Assembly: GCA_937924755.1 (NCBI GenBank)
Contig: CALEVZ010000014.1
Location: 84,333 to 148,332, forward strand
DNA from: an uncultured bacterium
Lineage (GTDB): Bacteria > Acidobacteriota > Thermoanaerobaculia > Thermoanaerobaculales > Thermoanaerobaculaceae
Reading direction: 5' to 3'
DNA length: 64,000 bases
Position 1 is the stretch's first letter. Each line of letters opens with the position of its first letter. The notes under the pieces were generated by a model. The model did no database searches, was not told the DNA's origin, and saw nothing but the letters and a program-made list of their open reading frames with translations. Position numbers and translations under genes: made by a program. Below are positions 34,172-43,822 of this stretch, one piece after another.

Positions 34172-37155
34172 GAGGAGGCCCCCCCCTCCCCGGCGGGCGC
34201 CGCCGGGTTGGTGAGTTTGGCGAGGTACAGGGTGCGCGGTTTGGTGAACAGCTCCTCCAGGATGCCGTAGGCCCGCGGGTGGCGGTGCAGACGGGAGACC
34301 TCGCTGTCAGGGTCCCTGAGGTCCCCGAAGACAATCGCCCGGGTGGGGCAGGTTTGGGCGCAGGCCGGGACAATCTCGCCGTCCCGCAGGGGCCGCCGCT
34401 CGTTCTTGGCGGAGATCTTGGCCGCCTCGATCCGCTGGATACAGAAGGTGCACTTTTCCATCACCCCCCGCCCGCGCACCGTCACCTCCGGGTTGAAGGC
34501 CAGGCGCGTGGTTGCTGAAACGCTCTTGAAGTTATTGAAGAAGTTGAATCGTCGCACCTTGTATGGACAGTTGTTGGAGCAGTAGCGGGTGCCCACGCAG
34601 CGGTTGTACACCATCTGATTCAGGCCCTCTTCGCTGTGCACCGTGGCCGCTACCGGGCAGACCGACTCGCAGGGGGCGTTTTCGCAGTGCTGGCAGGGCA
34701 TGGGCTGGAAGCGCACCTCGGGATCAGCGGGGTCGCCGGCGAAGTAGCGGTCCACCCGGATCCAGTGCATCTCCCGCCCGTTGGCCACTTGCTTCTTGCC
34801 CACCACCGGAATGTTGTTTTCCGCCTGACAGGCGATGGTGCAGGCGCCGCAGCCGATGCAGGCGGACAGATCGATGGCCATCCCCCACTGGTGCTCCCCC
34901 TTGAATTCAATCTCCTTCCACAGCGGGCTGGCCTTGGCCCAGGCCGTGTTCCTGGCGAATTCGGGGTTGGCCCGATACTCCGGGAGGCTGGCCTCGCGGA
35001 TCAACGAGCCGACCCGCCTGCCCCGCTCGGCCATGCCCAGGGTGTCGATGACGTGGTGGTCCTGGGCGGTGGCCAGCGGGCGACGACGCCCGGTGCGTTC
35101 CACCTGCACCCCGCCTACCACCCAGGGGGCAGTGGCGGTGCGCACACGGTAGGCGTTGACTCCCGCACCGGCGGCGACCCTACCGCCGGCCTCCCGCCCG
35201 TACCCCAGCGCCAGCCCTACCACTCCCCGCGCCTGTCCTGGTACCACCAAGACCGGCGCCTCCACGCTGCGCCCGCCCGCCGACAGGCGCACCACGTCGC
35301 CGTGCCGTACCTTGAGCTCCCGCGCGTCCTCCGGGCCGAAGGTGGCGGCGTTGTCCCAGGTGAGGGTAGTAATGGGGTCGGGCAGCTCCTGCAGCCAGCC
35401 GTTGTTGGCAAATCGCCCGTCGTAGAGGCAGGCGTCGGCGTGGAGGTTGAGCTCCCGCCCCCCATCCGGCGGGACTTGGAGTCCCGCCGCCGCCGCTATC
35501 ACAGCCTCCAGATTTAGCCGGGGACGAACCGGGGCCCAGGCAGAGTTGGCCACCACACCCTCGGAGAGGGCGAGCCGCCATCTCTCCTCCTCCCCGCCCC
35601 ACAGCCGGGCGAAGGTACGGCGGGTGAGGTCGTGGGCCGACAGCGCCGGCTCGCCCAGCAGCGCCGCCAACACTTCGGCCGGCGTACGTCCGCCGTACAA
35701 CGGCTCGATGAGCGGCTGTACCACGCTCACCGTGCCGTCCCAGGCGCGCGCGTCGCCCCACATTTCCAGCCCATGGGCGCGGGGCAGGTGCCAACGACAC
35801 AGCTGGGAGGTCTCGTTGTCGTAGATCGACAGGTGCACCGTTTGCGGACATGCCGCCAAAAGTCTGGCGAAATCCAGCTCCGCCGGGGCGTCCCAGGCGG
35901 GATTGCCACCAAGGATCCACAACGTTCGCACCGCGCCATCCGCCAGGGCGGTCGCCAGCTGGGAGATTCCCTCCAGATGCGACCGCCGCGTGGGCTCCGG
36001 GTCGGGCAGATAGGTGACGGTGGTTCCCACCGTCCCCAACGCCTCGTTCAGCGCGGCGGCGAGGACATGGACCTCGGGAGGCTGAGAGGGCCCCACCACC
36101 ACCAGCCCCTGCTGGCGGGCCTGGAGCAGGTCACGGGCCGCCAGGGCCGCGAAGCGGGACTCTGGCGAGCCGGCGTCGAAGGCAGCTGCTCCCCACCCGG
36201 CGGGCAAGGCCAGGCCGCCCCTCGCCAGCTCGTGGGCCAGCTGCCGCAGCAGGGCGCCCATGTGCCTTGCGGGCAGCGCCAGGCGGTGGTCCGAGGCTGC
36301 ACCTGTGACCGTCAGCAGCGCCTCCGCCGCGTAAAGCCGCGGCATGGCGTCCCCCTCGCCGCTGCGCGCCGCCCCCCAGTGGCGGGCGTGGCGCAAGCCC
36401 TCCGGGTGCCCGAACAGGAAATCCGACTCCAGTCCCACGATCACCCGCGCCCGCTCCAGGTGCAGCCTGGGGCGTACCAACCCACCGAAAGCCCGCGCCA
36501 GGCCGGCCCGTTCCAGGTCCCGCGACACCGGCTCGTACTCCACCCAGAGCACTCGCGGGAACTGCTCCTGCAGCTCGTTTCTCAGTGCCAGCACGGTAGG
36601 TGAGGAGGTGGCCTCGGCGAGCACGGCGAACCCTGCCCCTTTGTCGGCACGCAGTAGGGTTGCCTGTTCGGCCGCAAGGGCCAGGAAGTCGTCCCAGGTA
36701 GGAACCCGGCGCTGCCCACCCTCCCGCCGCACCAGCGTGGTGCTGCGCTCGGGGTCGTACAGCTCCAACACCGCCGCCTGGGCCCAGGCCGTGGCCGCGC
36801 CCAAGCTGGAGGGATGGGCGGGGTTGCCCTCCACCTTGATGGGGCGGCCGTCGTAGCTCTTTACCAGCACCCCCAGCGACGCCCCGCCCAGCTCCAGGGC
36901 GGTGGCGAAGTGCTGCGGCACCCCGGGGACGTATCCCTCCGGCCGATAGGCGAAGGGCATGATGCGCTCCTTGGGCCAGCGGCAGGCGGTCAAGCCCGCC
37001 AGCGCCAGGGAGGCGGCCATCACCTTGAGGATCGATCGTCGCGTCGTCGGCTTGATCAGCTCGTCTGCCAGCTCGGGGAATTCCTGCTGGATCCTTTGCT
37101 GGAAGGCGGGCGACGCCGCCAGTTCTTCGAGACTGCGCCAGTACTGTTTACCCAA
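34168..37155 (-). CDS. actB: Alternative complex III Fe-S/molybdopterin-like subunit B
   Basis: 995 residues from TTG 37155 (GGGGGG upstream); no ATG fits, since the frame upstream belongs to actA. Residues near 38-60 form a Tat-like sequence with lipobox ([18 protein letters not shown], then LTAC). The long middle is a molybdopterin oxidoreductase fold lacking cofactor, as in known ActB. The C-terminal ~230 residues carry four ferredoxin cluster motifs: [38 protein letters not shown], and [12 protein letters not shown] followed by CAQTCP. It carries electrons from ActC to cytochromes. Confidence 0.93.
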   Translation of the reverse strand: MGKQYWRSLEELAASPAFQQRIQQEFPELADELIKPTTRRSILKVMAASLALAGLTACRWPKERIMPFAYRPEGYVPGVPQHFATALELGGASLGVLVKSYDGRPIKVEGNPAHPSSLGAATAWAQAAVLELYDPERSTTLVRREGGQRRVPTWDDFLALAAEQATLLRADKGAGFAVLAEATSSPTVLALRNELQEQFPRVLWVEYEPVSRDLERAGLARAFGGLVRPRLHLERARVIVGLESDFLFGHPEGLRHARHWGAARSGEGDAMPRLYAAEALLTVTGAASDHRLALPARHMGALLRQLAHELARGGLALPAGWGAAAFDAGSPESRFAALAARDLLQARQQGLVVVGPSQPPEVHVLAAALNEALGTVGTTVTYLPDPEPTRRSHLEGISQLATALADGAVRTLWILGGNPAWDAPAELDFARLLAACPQTVHLSIYDNETSQLCRWHLPRAHGLEMWGDARAWDGTVSVVQPLIEPLYGGRTPAEVLAALLGEPALSAHDLTRRTFARLWGGEEERWRLALSEGVVANSAWAPVRPRLNLEAVIAAAAGLQVPPDGGRELNLHADACLYDGRFANNGWLQELPDPITTLTWDNAATFGPEDARELKVRHGDVVRLSAGGRSVEAPVLVVPGQARGVVGLALGYGREAGGRVAAGAGVNAYRVRTATAPWVVGGVQVERTGRRRPLATAQDHHVIDTLGMAERGRRVGSLIREASLPEYRANPEFARNTAWAKASPLWKEIEFKGEHQWGMAIDLSACIGCGACTIACQAENNIPVVGKKQVANGREMHWIRVDRYFAGDPADPEVRFQPMPCQHCENAPCESVCPVAATVHSEEGLNQMVYNRCVGTRYCSNNCPYKVRRFNFFNNFKSVSATTRLAFNPEVTVRGRGVMEKCTFCIQRIEAAKISAKNERRPLRDGEIVPACAQTCPTRAIVFGDLRDPDSEVSRLHRHPRAYGILEELFTKPRTLYLAKLTNPAAPAGEGGASS

Positions 37156-37211
37156 ACTTGACCCCCCCGACCCTCGAGAACCTTCCCCCCGCGAAAGATC
37201 CTGCCGCCGCC

Positions 37212-37880
37212 TCATCGGTGGCAAGTCCAACAGTCCACCGAGGGGTTGATCCCCGCGGCTTCCCGCAGGCGCCGGCCGTGCTCCGCCGGATCCCCCGGGG
37301 CCACCCAATCCATCACCGTGACCAGCTCGGGAGGTCGTAGGTGGGGATCGGGGTTGCGATGGCAATCCAGACACCACCCCATGGAGAGGGTGTGCACCTG
37401 CTGCACCACCTCCATGGTGTCCACCCGTCCGTGACAGGACGCACACCCTACCCCGGCCCGCAGGTGGGCGCTGTGGTTGAAGTAGGCGTAATCCGGCAGA
37501 TCGTGCACCTTCACCCAGGGGATGGGCAACCCCGACGCATAGCTCTCGCGGACCGTCAGCAACCGCGGGCTATTGGCGCGCACCTGCTTGTGGCAGTTCA
37601 TGCAGGTCTGGGTGGGGGGGATGGCGGCGAAGGCGGCCCGCTCCACTGTGGTGTGGCAGTAGCGGCAGTCCATGCCCAGTTGCCCGGCGTGGAGGGCGTG
37701 GGAGAACGGCACCGGCTGCTCCGGTCGGTATCCCACGTCGGTGGTCTTGGGCGAACCTCCCAGCCACACCAGTGCCACCAGGTAGGCCGGCAGAGTGACC
37801 AGCACGATGGCCAGGGCAGGACGGATCAGATTGGTCCATGCCGGGAACACGAACCGTCCCGGCTCGGCGTCGCTCTTCAT
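37212..37880 (-). CDS. actA: Alternative complex III pentaheme cytochrome c
   Basis: 222 residues from ATG 37880. An N-terminal anchor ([18 protein letters not shown]) is followed by five CxxCH heme sites: CRYCH, CMNCH, CASCH, CLDCH and CWTCH (the last three residues before the stop). That is the expected heme count for ActA. It is the first gene of the act operon. The -10 box ends only eight bases before the ATG. Confidence 0.93.
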   Translation of the reverse strand: MKSDAEPGRFVFPAWTNLIRPALAIVLVTLPAYLVALVWLGGSPKTTDVGYRPEQPVPFSHALHAGQLGMDCRYCHTTVERAAFAAIPPTQTCMNCHKQVRANSPRLLTVRESYASGLPIPWVKVHDLPDYAYFNHSAHLRAGVGCASCHGRVDTMEVVQQVHTLSMGWCLDCHRNPDPHLRPPELVTVMDWVAPGDPAEHGRRLREAAGINPSVDCWTCHR

Positions 37881-37888
37881 GGTGGGTG

Positions 37889-37917
37889 AGCTTAAGCGGG
37901 CGACTGACGGCCGTCAA
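37889..37917 (-). promoter_or_regulatory. Predicted act operon promoter
   Basis: Minus strand TTGACG (37917-37912), 17-base spacer, TAAGCT (37894-37889). The start site would fall at about 37882, giving an essentially leaderless actA transcript. Confidence 0.55.
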
Positions 37918-38041
37918 GCAAGGACATGCCGACGGCCGATCCCCCCTTCCACCCTCGCCGAAGTCGAGCACCGCTCGAAAGTTGGCAAAATCTTCGAAGC
38001 CACGGGGAAGGACTTGCCGATCACCTCCCATGCTTTTGCAA

Positions 38042-40135
38042 TTACTGGACAGGGGCGGGCTCGATGCTGTCGATGACCCAAGCGCGGCCGTCGAGGGGCA
38101 CCACCTCCCCGACGCCGCGACCCAGCAGTCCCTGCACAACCTCGGTGCCCACCGACAGGATGCCCGCTTCCGGGTCACCCTCGTAAGGGCCCAGCACGGT
38201 GATCCGCCGCAACGCTCCGGTTTCCGGCTGACGCAGTTGCACGGTGGTTCCGGCCCGCACGGCACTGGCGTCGACTCTGGCCGGGTCGATGATCACCACC
38301 CGGGCCAGATCCGCCTGCAGCCTGGCCGCCCGGGCCGAGAGCAACTCCTGGCGCGCCCGCTGGGCGTGGTATTCGAAGTTCTCCCGCAAGTCCCCCTCCT
38401 CGCGGGCGATTTGAATGGCTTTCAGGGTTTCCGGGATTTCCTTGTCGAGCAGCCGCCGCAGCTCCTCCTGCAGTCGCGCCACGGTGGAGGCCAAGGCAGG
38501 GACCGCATCCTCCCGGATCGACGGCTCCACCAGCTCCGGAAAGCGTGCCAGCACCGCCCGCCGCAGCCAGGCCCGCTCGGCGGCCAGGTTGCCCGGGCGT
38601 TCGCACATCTGCGCCAAACGACGAGCCTGATCCAGGGTCAGGCGATCCCGGAGAATGTTGGCCGCCAGGCCTCGGGGAGACAGCGCCTCCCGCAATCGCC
38701 CGCGCACCGGTGTCATTTCCTGGCGCTCGGCCAGCTCCACTAGGCGCAGTAGGAACGAGCCTGCGCGCCGCTCCTCGATGAAGGGGAAAACCGGATCGCC
38801 CTCCCCCACCTCGCACAGCCAGGCGAAGGCTGCCGGGAAACGTTGCGGGTGCAGGAGCACCTGGTCGAGAAAGGCCACCACTCTCGCCTCCTCCCCAGCG
38901 GCCAGCAATTGGGCGGCCAAGCGTGACAGGAGACGGGGATGGACCTCCCGCTCCAGCCACGCGGCGAAGGTCTCGCCCCAGGGCCCAGCGCTTCGCCGCA
39001 CCGCCTCCAAAACCGATTCCCGACTCGTCGCATCGCCCAGCGCCGCCAGTACCGCCAGAGCGCCATGGGAGGTCAAGATCCGCTCCTGCGCCTGCGCCAC
39101 CGCCTCCCCCCGGGCCCCGAGCCGCTCCGCTAAAGCCGCCGCCTCCCACTCCAGGCCCGGGTCTTCCCGGGCAACCCCGGCTCGCTCCAGCAGAACTTCC
39201 GCCATGCGCGCGGCCAGGCCTTGCCGCCGGGCGCCGTGGCGCCGGGCCAGCTCCAGCTGCTGCGCCAAAGGCGCGCCCTCGAACTCCTGCGCCACTTCGT
39301 CGTCCACCGCCTGGCCAGCGGCCAGGCGGTACACCAGCCGCGCACCGCTGCCCGAGGCGAGCAGCCGGGGGTGCTTCTTGGCCTTGCTCCACCAGGTGGC
39401 CCACGCCTCCGCGGGGACGATTCCGTCGAGCGCCGCCTTCAATTCGCCCACGCTCATGGCCGCGCCGGCGCTCTCCAGCACCTGCTCCAGCAGCCCCGCC
39501 GGGTCCTCGCTCGCCTGACGGATCAGTGTTTCCGGCTCCTCCAGCCGGCGTCGCAGGAAATGTCCCGGCGGCAAGGGCGTCAAGTGCTTGGGGGCGGCGT
39601 GGATGGGCACCGGTACGTTGGCCTGCCGCTCGAAATCCAGCCGCAGCACCCCCAGCTGGGGGTTGAGGGAAACCACCCTGCCGGCCCCCCGACCAGCCAT
39701 GGCGAACACCCCACCGACATCGTGGGCCAGCCACAACTCCAGCTCCTCGAGGGCCTCCGCCGGCTTGCGGGTGGTGCGGAGGTTGAAGTGTTTTAAGAGC
39801 ATCTCCAGCGATGGCCGGCCCGCCCAGACCTGGCGTACCGCCTCCTCCAGCTCGGCTCGCGCCGTCGCCTCATCGCCCACGCCCAGTCGCAGCATCTCCC
39901 CAAGTAGCTCCTTTTGCGTCATCCAGGCCCCCCGCGCCCCCGCCTCCACCGCCGCCAGCTCCAACAACGACCCCGCCAGCGTCTTTTTCCCCCGGCGGCG
40001 CAACAGGGCAAGCGCCTCCAAGAGCTCCCCCGCGTGGCTGACATCGCTTTCCAGTCGGCCGAGGAAGCGCTCCTCCAAAACCGTATTATTTCCCTGGGCA
40101 ATCAGTTTGGCCCACTCCTCCAGCCATGCCGACAC
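38042..40135 (-). CDS. GreA-domain transcription factor with large N-terminal extension
   Basis: 697 residues from GTG 40135, one base after the hutH stop with GGGGAGG upstream. Residues about 540-697 are a complete GreA/GreB module: coiled coil KEIPETLKAIQIAREEGDLR with the catalytic acidic pair in GDLREN, then the FKBP-like tail EILSVGTEV-type segment (ILSVGTEVVQGLLGRGVGE). The first ~540 residues are helical repeats without a recognised domain. E. coli GreA is 158 residues; long fusions are known in Chlamydiae, Spirochaetes and Acidobacteria. It would rescue backtracked RNA polymerase and may connect to another partner by the N-terminus. Confidence 0.85.
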   Translation of the reverse strand: MSAWLEEWAKLIAQGNNTVLEERFLGRLESDVSHAGELLEALALLRRRGKKTLAGSLLELAAVEAGARGAWMTQKELLGEMLRLGVGDEATARAELEEAVRQVWAGRPSLEMLLKHFNLRTTRKPAEALEELELWLAHDVGGVFAMAGRGAGRVVSLNPQLGVLRLDFERQANVPVPIHAAPKHLTPLPPGHFLRRRLEEPETLIRQASEDPAGLLEQVLESAGAAMSVGELKAALDGIVPAEAWATWWSKAKKHPRLLASGSGARLVYRLAAGQAVDDEVAQEFEGAPLAQQLELARRHGARRQGLAARMAEVLLERAGVAREDPGLEWEAAALAERLGARGEAVAQAQERILTSHGALAVLAALGDATSRESVLEAVRRSAGPWGETFAAWLEREVHPRLLSRLAAQLLAAGEEARVVAFLDQVLLHPQRFPAAFAWLCEVGEGDPVFPFIEERRAGSFLLRLVELAERQEMTPVRGRLREALSPRGLAANILRDRLTLDQARRLAQMCERPGNLAAERAWLRRAVLARFPELVEPSIREDAVPALASTVARLQEELRRLLDKEIPETLKAIQIAREEGDLRENFEYHAQRARQELLSARAARLQADLARVVIIDPARVDASAVRAGTTVQLRQPETGALRRITVLGPYEGDPEAGILSVGTEVVQGLLGRGVGEVVPLDGRAWVIDSIEPAPVQ

Positions 40136-40136
40136 G

Positions 40137-41681
40137 TCACGACCTCCCCGGCGCTCTCACTTCTCCGGTTGCCTGCGCCACGTCCGCCACCAGGTTCGAC
40201 AGCCCGCCGACCCACTTCGCTGCCGCCGCGATGTCCGGATACAGCGCCCGATCCCGCTCCAGCCGGGGCACCGTCCGGCGGAAAGCGGCGTGGACCTGTT
40301 CGAGCACCGGCGAGGAGCGCAGAGGGCGGCGCAGGTCGATCCCCTGGGCCGCCAGCAGCAGCTCGATTCCCAACACGATGCGCAGGTACTCCACCACCCT
40401 GGCCAGCTTGCGCGCCGCCCACGTCCCCATGGACACGTGGTCCTCGCGCCCCGCCGAGGTGGGAATCGAGTCGACGCTTGCCGGATGCGCCAAGGTCTTG
40501 CACTCGGACACCAGCGCCGCCGCCGTCACCTGCGCCATCATGAACCCCGAATTCAGCCCCGAGGCTTCCACCAGAAACGGCGGCAGACCTGACTGTTCCG
40601 GCGTCACCAGGCGGGCCGAGCGGCGCTCGGAAATCGACGCCACGGCGGTGAGCGCCACGGCCAGGTAATCGAACGCCGCCGCCACACCGGCGCCGTGGAA
40701 GTTCCCCCCCGATACCACCCGGTCATCAGCCAGCACCATGGGGTTGTCGGTGGCGGCGTTGAACTCGATCTCCAACCTGGAATGCAAATGCGTCGCCGCA
40801 TCCCGCGCCGCCCCGTGCACCTGCGGGGTGCAGCGCAGGGAGTAGGCATCCTGTACCTGGGGGCACTCCCGATGGGCCTCGCGCAGCTCGGACCCCTGCA
40901 GTAGCTTCCACAGGGTACGGGCGCTGGCGCGCTGCCCGGGGTGGGGGCGAGCGGCGTGAATTTCCTCCAGAAACGCCGTGTCCGTGCCCTGCAACGCGTC
41001 CACCGAGAGGGCCGCCACCACGTCGGCGGCTTCCAATAGCCGCTCGGCATCAGCCAGGGCCAGAGCCGCCACTGCGCACATTGCCTGGGTGCCGTTGATG
41101 AGCGCCAGCCCCTCCTTGGGAGCCAGCTTCAGCGCGGCCAGCCCGGCCCGCCGCAGCGCCTCCTCTGCGGCGAGGCGTTCCCCTCGGTACGTGGCCTCTC
41201 CCTCGCCCACCAGCACCAGCGCCAGGTGGGCCAGGGGCGCCAGGTCCCCCGACGCTCCCACCGAACCCACGGACGGCACCACCGGGTGCACCCCGGCGTT
41301 GAGCAGCGCCAGCAGGGCGTCGACCACCTCTGGTCGCACCCCGGCGAAGCCTGTGGCCAGCACGTTGGCGCGCAGCAGCAACATCGCCCGCACCACGTCG
41401 GGGGAAAACGGCTCGCCCACCCCGCAGGCGTGGGAGCGCAGCAGGTTCAGCTGCAGCTGACCGAGATCATCATCGGGGATGCGCACATCAGCCAGGCGGC
41501 CGAAGCCCGTGTTGACGCCGTAGATTGCCTCCCCCGCCGCCAGCCGGCGCTCCAGACCCGCCCGCGTGGCGGCCAGGCGCTGGCGCACCTGCCCGTCCAT
41601 GTCCACCAACCCGCCATGCCGCGCCACCTCCACCACCTGCTGCAGGGTGAGGGAGTGGCCAGTGATCACCACCGAGGCCAT
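40137..41681 (-). CDS. hutH: Histidine ammonia-lyase
   Basis: 514 residues from ATG 41681 (GGAGGAAGGC upstream); the longer frame to 43136 is an antisense shadow of purA. YGVNTGFGRLADVRI and the MIO tripeptide in SVGSVGASGDLAPLAHLALV (A-S-G at about 143-145) are diagnostic. The substrate tail LINGTQAMCAVAAL follows. It deaminates histidine to urocanate. No hutU, hutI or hutG is nearby, so the pathway genes are dispersed, or the enzyme may serve another aromatic amino acid; the residue after NTGFG fits His rather than Tyr/Phe lyase only tentatively. Confidence 0.92.
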   Translation of the reverse strand: MASVVITGHSLTLQQVVEVARHGGLVDMDGQVRQRLAATRAGLERRLAAGEAIYGVNTGFGRLADVRIPDDDLGQLQLNLLRSHACGVGEPFSPDVVRAMLLLRANVLATGFAGVRPEVVDALLALLNAGVHPVVPSVGSVGASGDLAPLAHLALVLVGEGEATYRGERLAAEEALRRAGLAALKLAPKEGLALINGTQAMCAVAALALADAERLLEAADVVAALSVDALQGTDTAFLEEIHAARPHPGQRASARTLWKLLQGSELREAHRECPQVQDAYSLRCTPQVHGAARDAATHLHSRLEIEFNAATDNPMVLADDRVVSGGNFHGAGVAAAFDYLAVALTAVASISERRSARLVTPEQSGLPPFLVEASGLNSGFMMAQVTAAALVSECKTLAHPASVDSIPTSAGREDHVSMGTWAARKLARVVEYLRIVLGIELLLAAQGIDLRRPLRSSPVLEQVHAAFRRTVPRLERDRALYPDIAAAAKWVGGLSNLVADVAQATGEVRAPGRS

Positions 41682-41754
41682 GCCTTCCTCCGGGCGGCGA
41701 GCATAGCATCCACGGCCGGAATCACCCTGAGGCCAGGAGCCTTGACGATCCGAC

Positions 41755-41783
41755 TTGATGCCTGTCACGATCTCTGCTACAAA
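41755..41783 (+). promoter_or_regulatory. Predicted purA promoter
   Basis: TTGATG (41755-41760), 17-base spacer and TACAAA (41778-41783), followed by a 30-base leader with AAGGAGTGG before the purA ATG. It lies between divergent hutH and purA. Confidence 0.5.
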
Positions 41784-41819
41784 GCCCGAGTTTGTGCGCC
41801 CGGCGCACAAGGAGTGGAA

Positions 41820-43139
41820 ATGATTAACCTCGTGGTGGTGGGCGGTCAGTGGGGCGATGAAGGCAAGGGAAAAATCGTGGACCTGCTGTGCCCTGCCTTC
41901 TCCCACGTGGCTCGCTTCAACGGAGGTAACAACGCCGGCCACACGGTGCGCTTTGCCGACCGGCATCTGGCCTTGCACCTGATCCCCTCCGGGATCACCC
42001 ATCCCCACTGCCGTTGCCTGGTGGGGCCGGGAGTGGTCATCGATCCGGTGGCATTGGTAAATGAGATCCGTACGCTGGAAGGTCAGTCCATCGACGTCCG
42101 CAAGCGTCTCTTGCTGTCCGCCCGCGCCCACCTCACCCTCCCCGGGCACCGCCTGCTCGACGGCGCGCGGGAGGCCAGCAAGGGCCGGGGGCGAATCGGC
42201 ACCACCGGCCGCGGCATCGGCCCTACCTACGAGACGCGGGCGGCGCGCACCGGCGTGCGCCTGGGCCTCGTGCGCAACCCGCGCCGCTTTCGGGAGGCGG
42301 TGGCGGTCACCTGCGCCGAGCTGGATCGACTCCTGGGCTGTGCCGGCAGCGAGGCTCGGCCCGCCGCCGAGGACATCGAAGCCTCCATCGCTGCGGCTCT
42401 CGAACTCGCGCCCATGGTGGGCGACACCGCCGTGGCGCTGGCCCAGGCCGTCTCCAGGGGCGAGCCCATCCTCTTCGAAGGGGCGCAGGGGACGTTCCTC
42501 GACATCGATCACGGCACTTACCCGTACGTCACCTCCTCCAACTGCCTGGCCGGCTTCGCCGCCCCCGCCAGCGGCCTGCCCGCGCGCGTGCTCGGCGGCG
42601 TGCTGGCGGTGTTCAAGGCGTACACGACCCGGGTCGGCGAAGGGCCGTTCCCGACCGAGATGACCGACAGCCTCGGCGACCACATCCGTCGGCGCGGCAA
42701 CGAGTTCGGCACCACCACCGGACGACCGCGCCGCATCGGTTGGTTCGATGCGGTGGCCGGCCGAACCGCCGTGCGCCTCAACGGCATCGACGCCGTGGCG
42801 CTCACCAAGCTGGACGTGCTCGACGAGATGGCCGCCATCCGCATCGCCACCGCCTACCGCAGCGGTGAGCAGCTGCTCGATCGCCTCCCCGACGACGACG
42901 CCGAGCTGGCGCGCCTCGACCCCGTGTACGAGGAGCTGCCGGGGTGGCGGACCGACACCGCAAGCGTCACCTCTTTCGACCGCCTGCCGCAGCCGGCGCA
43001 AAGCTACGTGCGCCGCCTCGAAGAGCTGCTCGGTGTGCCGGTGTGCCTGGTATCGACCGGACCCCGGCGCGAAGAAACCATCTTCCGCGAGTTGGAACCC
43101 TTCACCAGCTGGGTCCCGCAGCTCGGCGAGCGCCACTGA
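41820..43139 (+). CDS. purA: Adenylosuccinate synthetase
   Basis: 439 residues from ATG 41820, with AAGGAGTGG upstream. MINLVVVGGQWGDEGKGKIV is the P-loop, followed by FNGGNNAGHTVRF (catalytic His), GTTGRGIGPTYETRAARTGV, and the C-terminal TKLDVLD guanine-binding motif. It makes adenylosuccinate from IMP, GTP and Asp in AMP synthesis. Length matches the family. Confidence 0.95.
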   Translation: MINLVVVGGQWGDEGKGKIVDLLCPAFSHVARFNGGNNAGHTVRFADRHLALHLIPSGITHPHCRCLVGPGVVIDPVALVNEIRTLEGQSIDVRKRLLLSARAHLTLPGHRLLDGAREASKGRGRIGTTGRGIGPTYETRAARTGVRLGLVRNPRRFREAVAVTCAELDRLLGCAGSEARPAAEDIEASIAAALELAPMVGDTAVALAQAVSRGEPILFEGAQGTFLDIDHGTYPYVTSSNCLAGFAAPASGLPARVLGGVLAVFKAYTTRVGEGPFPTEMTDSLGDHIRRRGNEFGTTTGRPRRIGWFDAVAGRTAVRLNGIDAVALTKLDVLDEMAAIRIATAYRSGEQLLDRLPDDDAELARLDPVYEELPGWRTDTASVTSFDRLPQPAQSYVRRLEELLGVPVCLVSTGPRREETIFRELEPFTSWVPQLGERH

Positions 43140-43192
43140 GGCATCGCCCTTCTACGCCGGGCCCGGTCGTGCTACCCTTGCCGCGCCGGCGC

Positions 43193-43267
43193 GGCCCTGT
43201 CGTCTAACGGTTAGGACACCGGTCTTTCAAGCCGGCAGCAGGGGTTCGACTCCCCTCAGGGCCGCCA
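43193..43267 (+). tRNA. tRNA-Glu (anticodon TTC), CCA encoded
   Basis: Acceptor GGCCCTG (43193-43199) pairs with CAGGGCC (43257-43263), discriminator G and genomic CCA. The anticodon arm is CCGGT-CTTTCAA-GCCGG, anticodon TTC. The T arm is GGGG-TTCGACT-CCCC. Confidence 0.95.
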
Positions 43268-43332
43268 TTACCCGCACGCAAACCGGCCGCAGCCGCTCAC
43301 GTCCGGAGCCCCAACACTCCCGTCTGGCCACC

Positions 43333-43427
43333 GGAGGCCGGACACGTGCCTCGCCACGGGAGGCCGGACACTCCTGTCTGGCCGCCGTCGCCCTCCTCCC
43401 GGACAGGCAAGAGTGCCTGTCCTCCCG
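43333..43427. repeat. Cluster of short palindromic and direct repeats
   Basis: GGAGGCCGGACAC occurs twice (43333-43345 and 43359-43371) with inverted relatives (GTCTGGCC). At 43401-43427 lies a near copy of the palindrome at 1801-1827 (ACAGGCA/TGCCTGT arms). The stretch separates two tRNA genes and has no open frame of note. Confidence 0.6.
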
Positions 43428-43484
43428 TCGTCGGAGAGGCGTCGTTCGCTTGACGGGTGGCGCCGCCGCGGCTAGGCTCGCGTC

Positions 43485-43557
43485 GGGCCGTTAGCTCAGT
43501 TGGCAGAGCAGCGGACTTTTAATCCGCGGGTCCAGGGTTCGATTCCCTGACGGCCCA
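43485..43557 (+). tRNA. tRNA-Lys (anticodon TTT)
   Basis: Acceptor GGGCCGT (43485-43491) pairs with ACGGCCC (43550-43556), discriminator A. The anticodon arm GCGGA-CTTTTAA-TCCGC gives TTT. The T arm is CAGGG-TTCGATT-CCCTG. CCA is not encoded. Confidence 0.95.
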
Positions 43558-43689
43558 GTTCCTCGCAAAGCCCACGGCGCCGCGGCGCCACCCTGTCGCC
43601 GGTCGGGGCGCGGCCGCCAGCGGGCGGGGTGCCGAGGTTGCTTCTCTTGCCGCCCGAAATCCCCCCGCCGCGCGCCCCGCTCCCCGGGC

Positions 43690-43742
43690 TTGCCAAAGCG
43701 GACCGGCGCGCCTAGACTCCCCAGTTGTGAAACGGTTCACGT
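43690..43742 (+). promoter_or_regulatory. nifJ promoter with Rex-like operator
   Basis: TTGCCA (43690-43695), 17-base spacer, TAGACT (43713-43718). Just downstream, TTGTGA (43725-43730) with a 6-base spacer and TCACGT (43737-43742) resembles the Rex box TTGTGA-N6-TCACAA (10 of 12). Rex is the NADH/NAD sensor that represses fermentative and anaerobic genes. Confidence 0.5.
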
Positions 43743-43822
43743 GAGGTGGACCGTGGAAATCGAGCGCCTCATCGCCGGTGGCGGGGGCGCCAGGGGGCCA
43801 ACCCGGAACGAAGGAGGAATCC

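Noticed and set aside
41682..43136. Extension of the hutH frame far upstream (999 residues in total)
   Set aside because: The extra 485 residues are the antisense of purA. A clean ATG with GGAGGAAGG at 41681 gives the normal HutH length.
43268..43484. CRISPR array between the two tRNA genes
   Set aside because: Repeats are short, irregularly spaced and inverted, not regular direct repeats with unique spacers.
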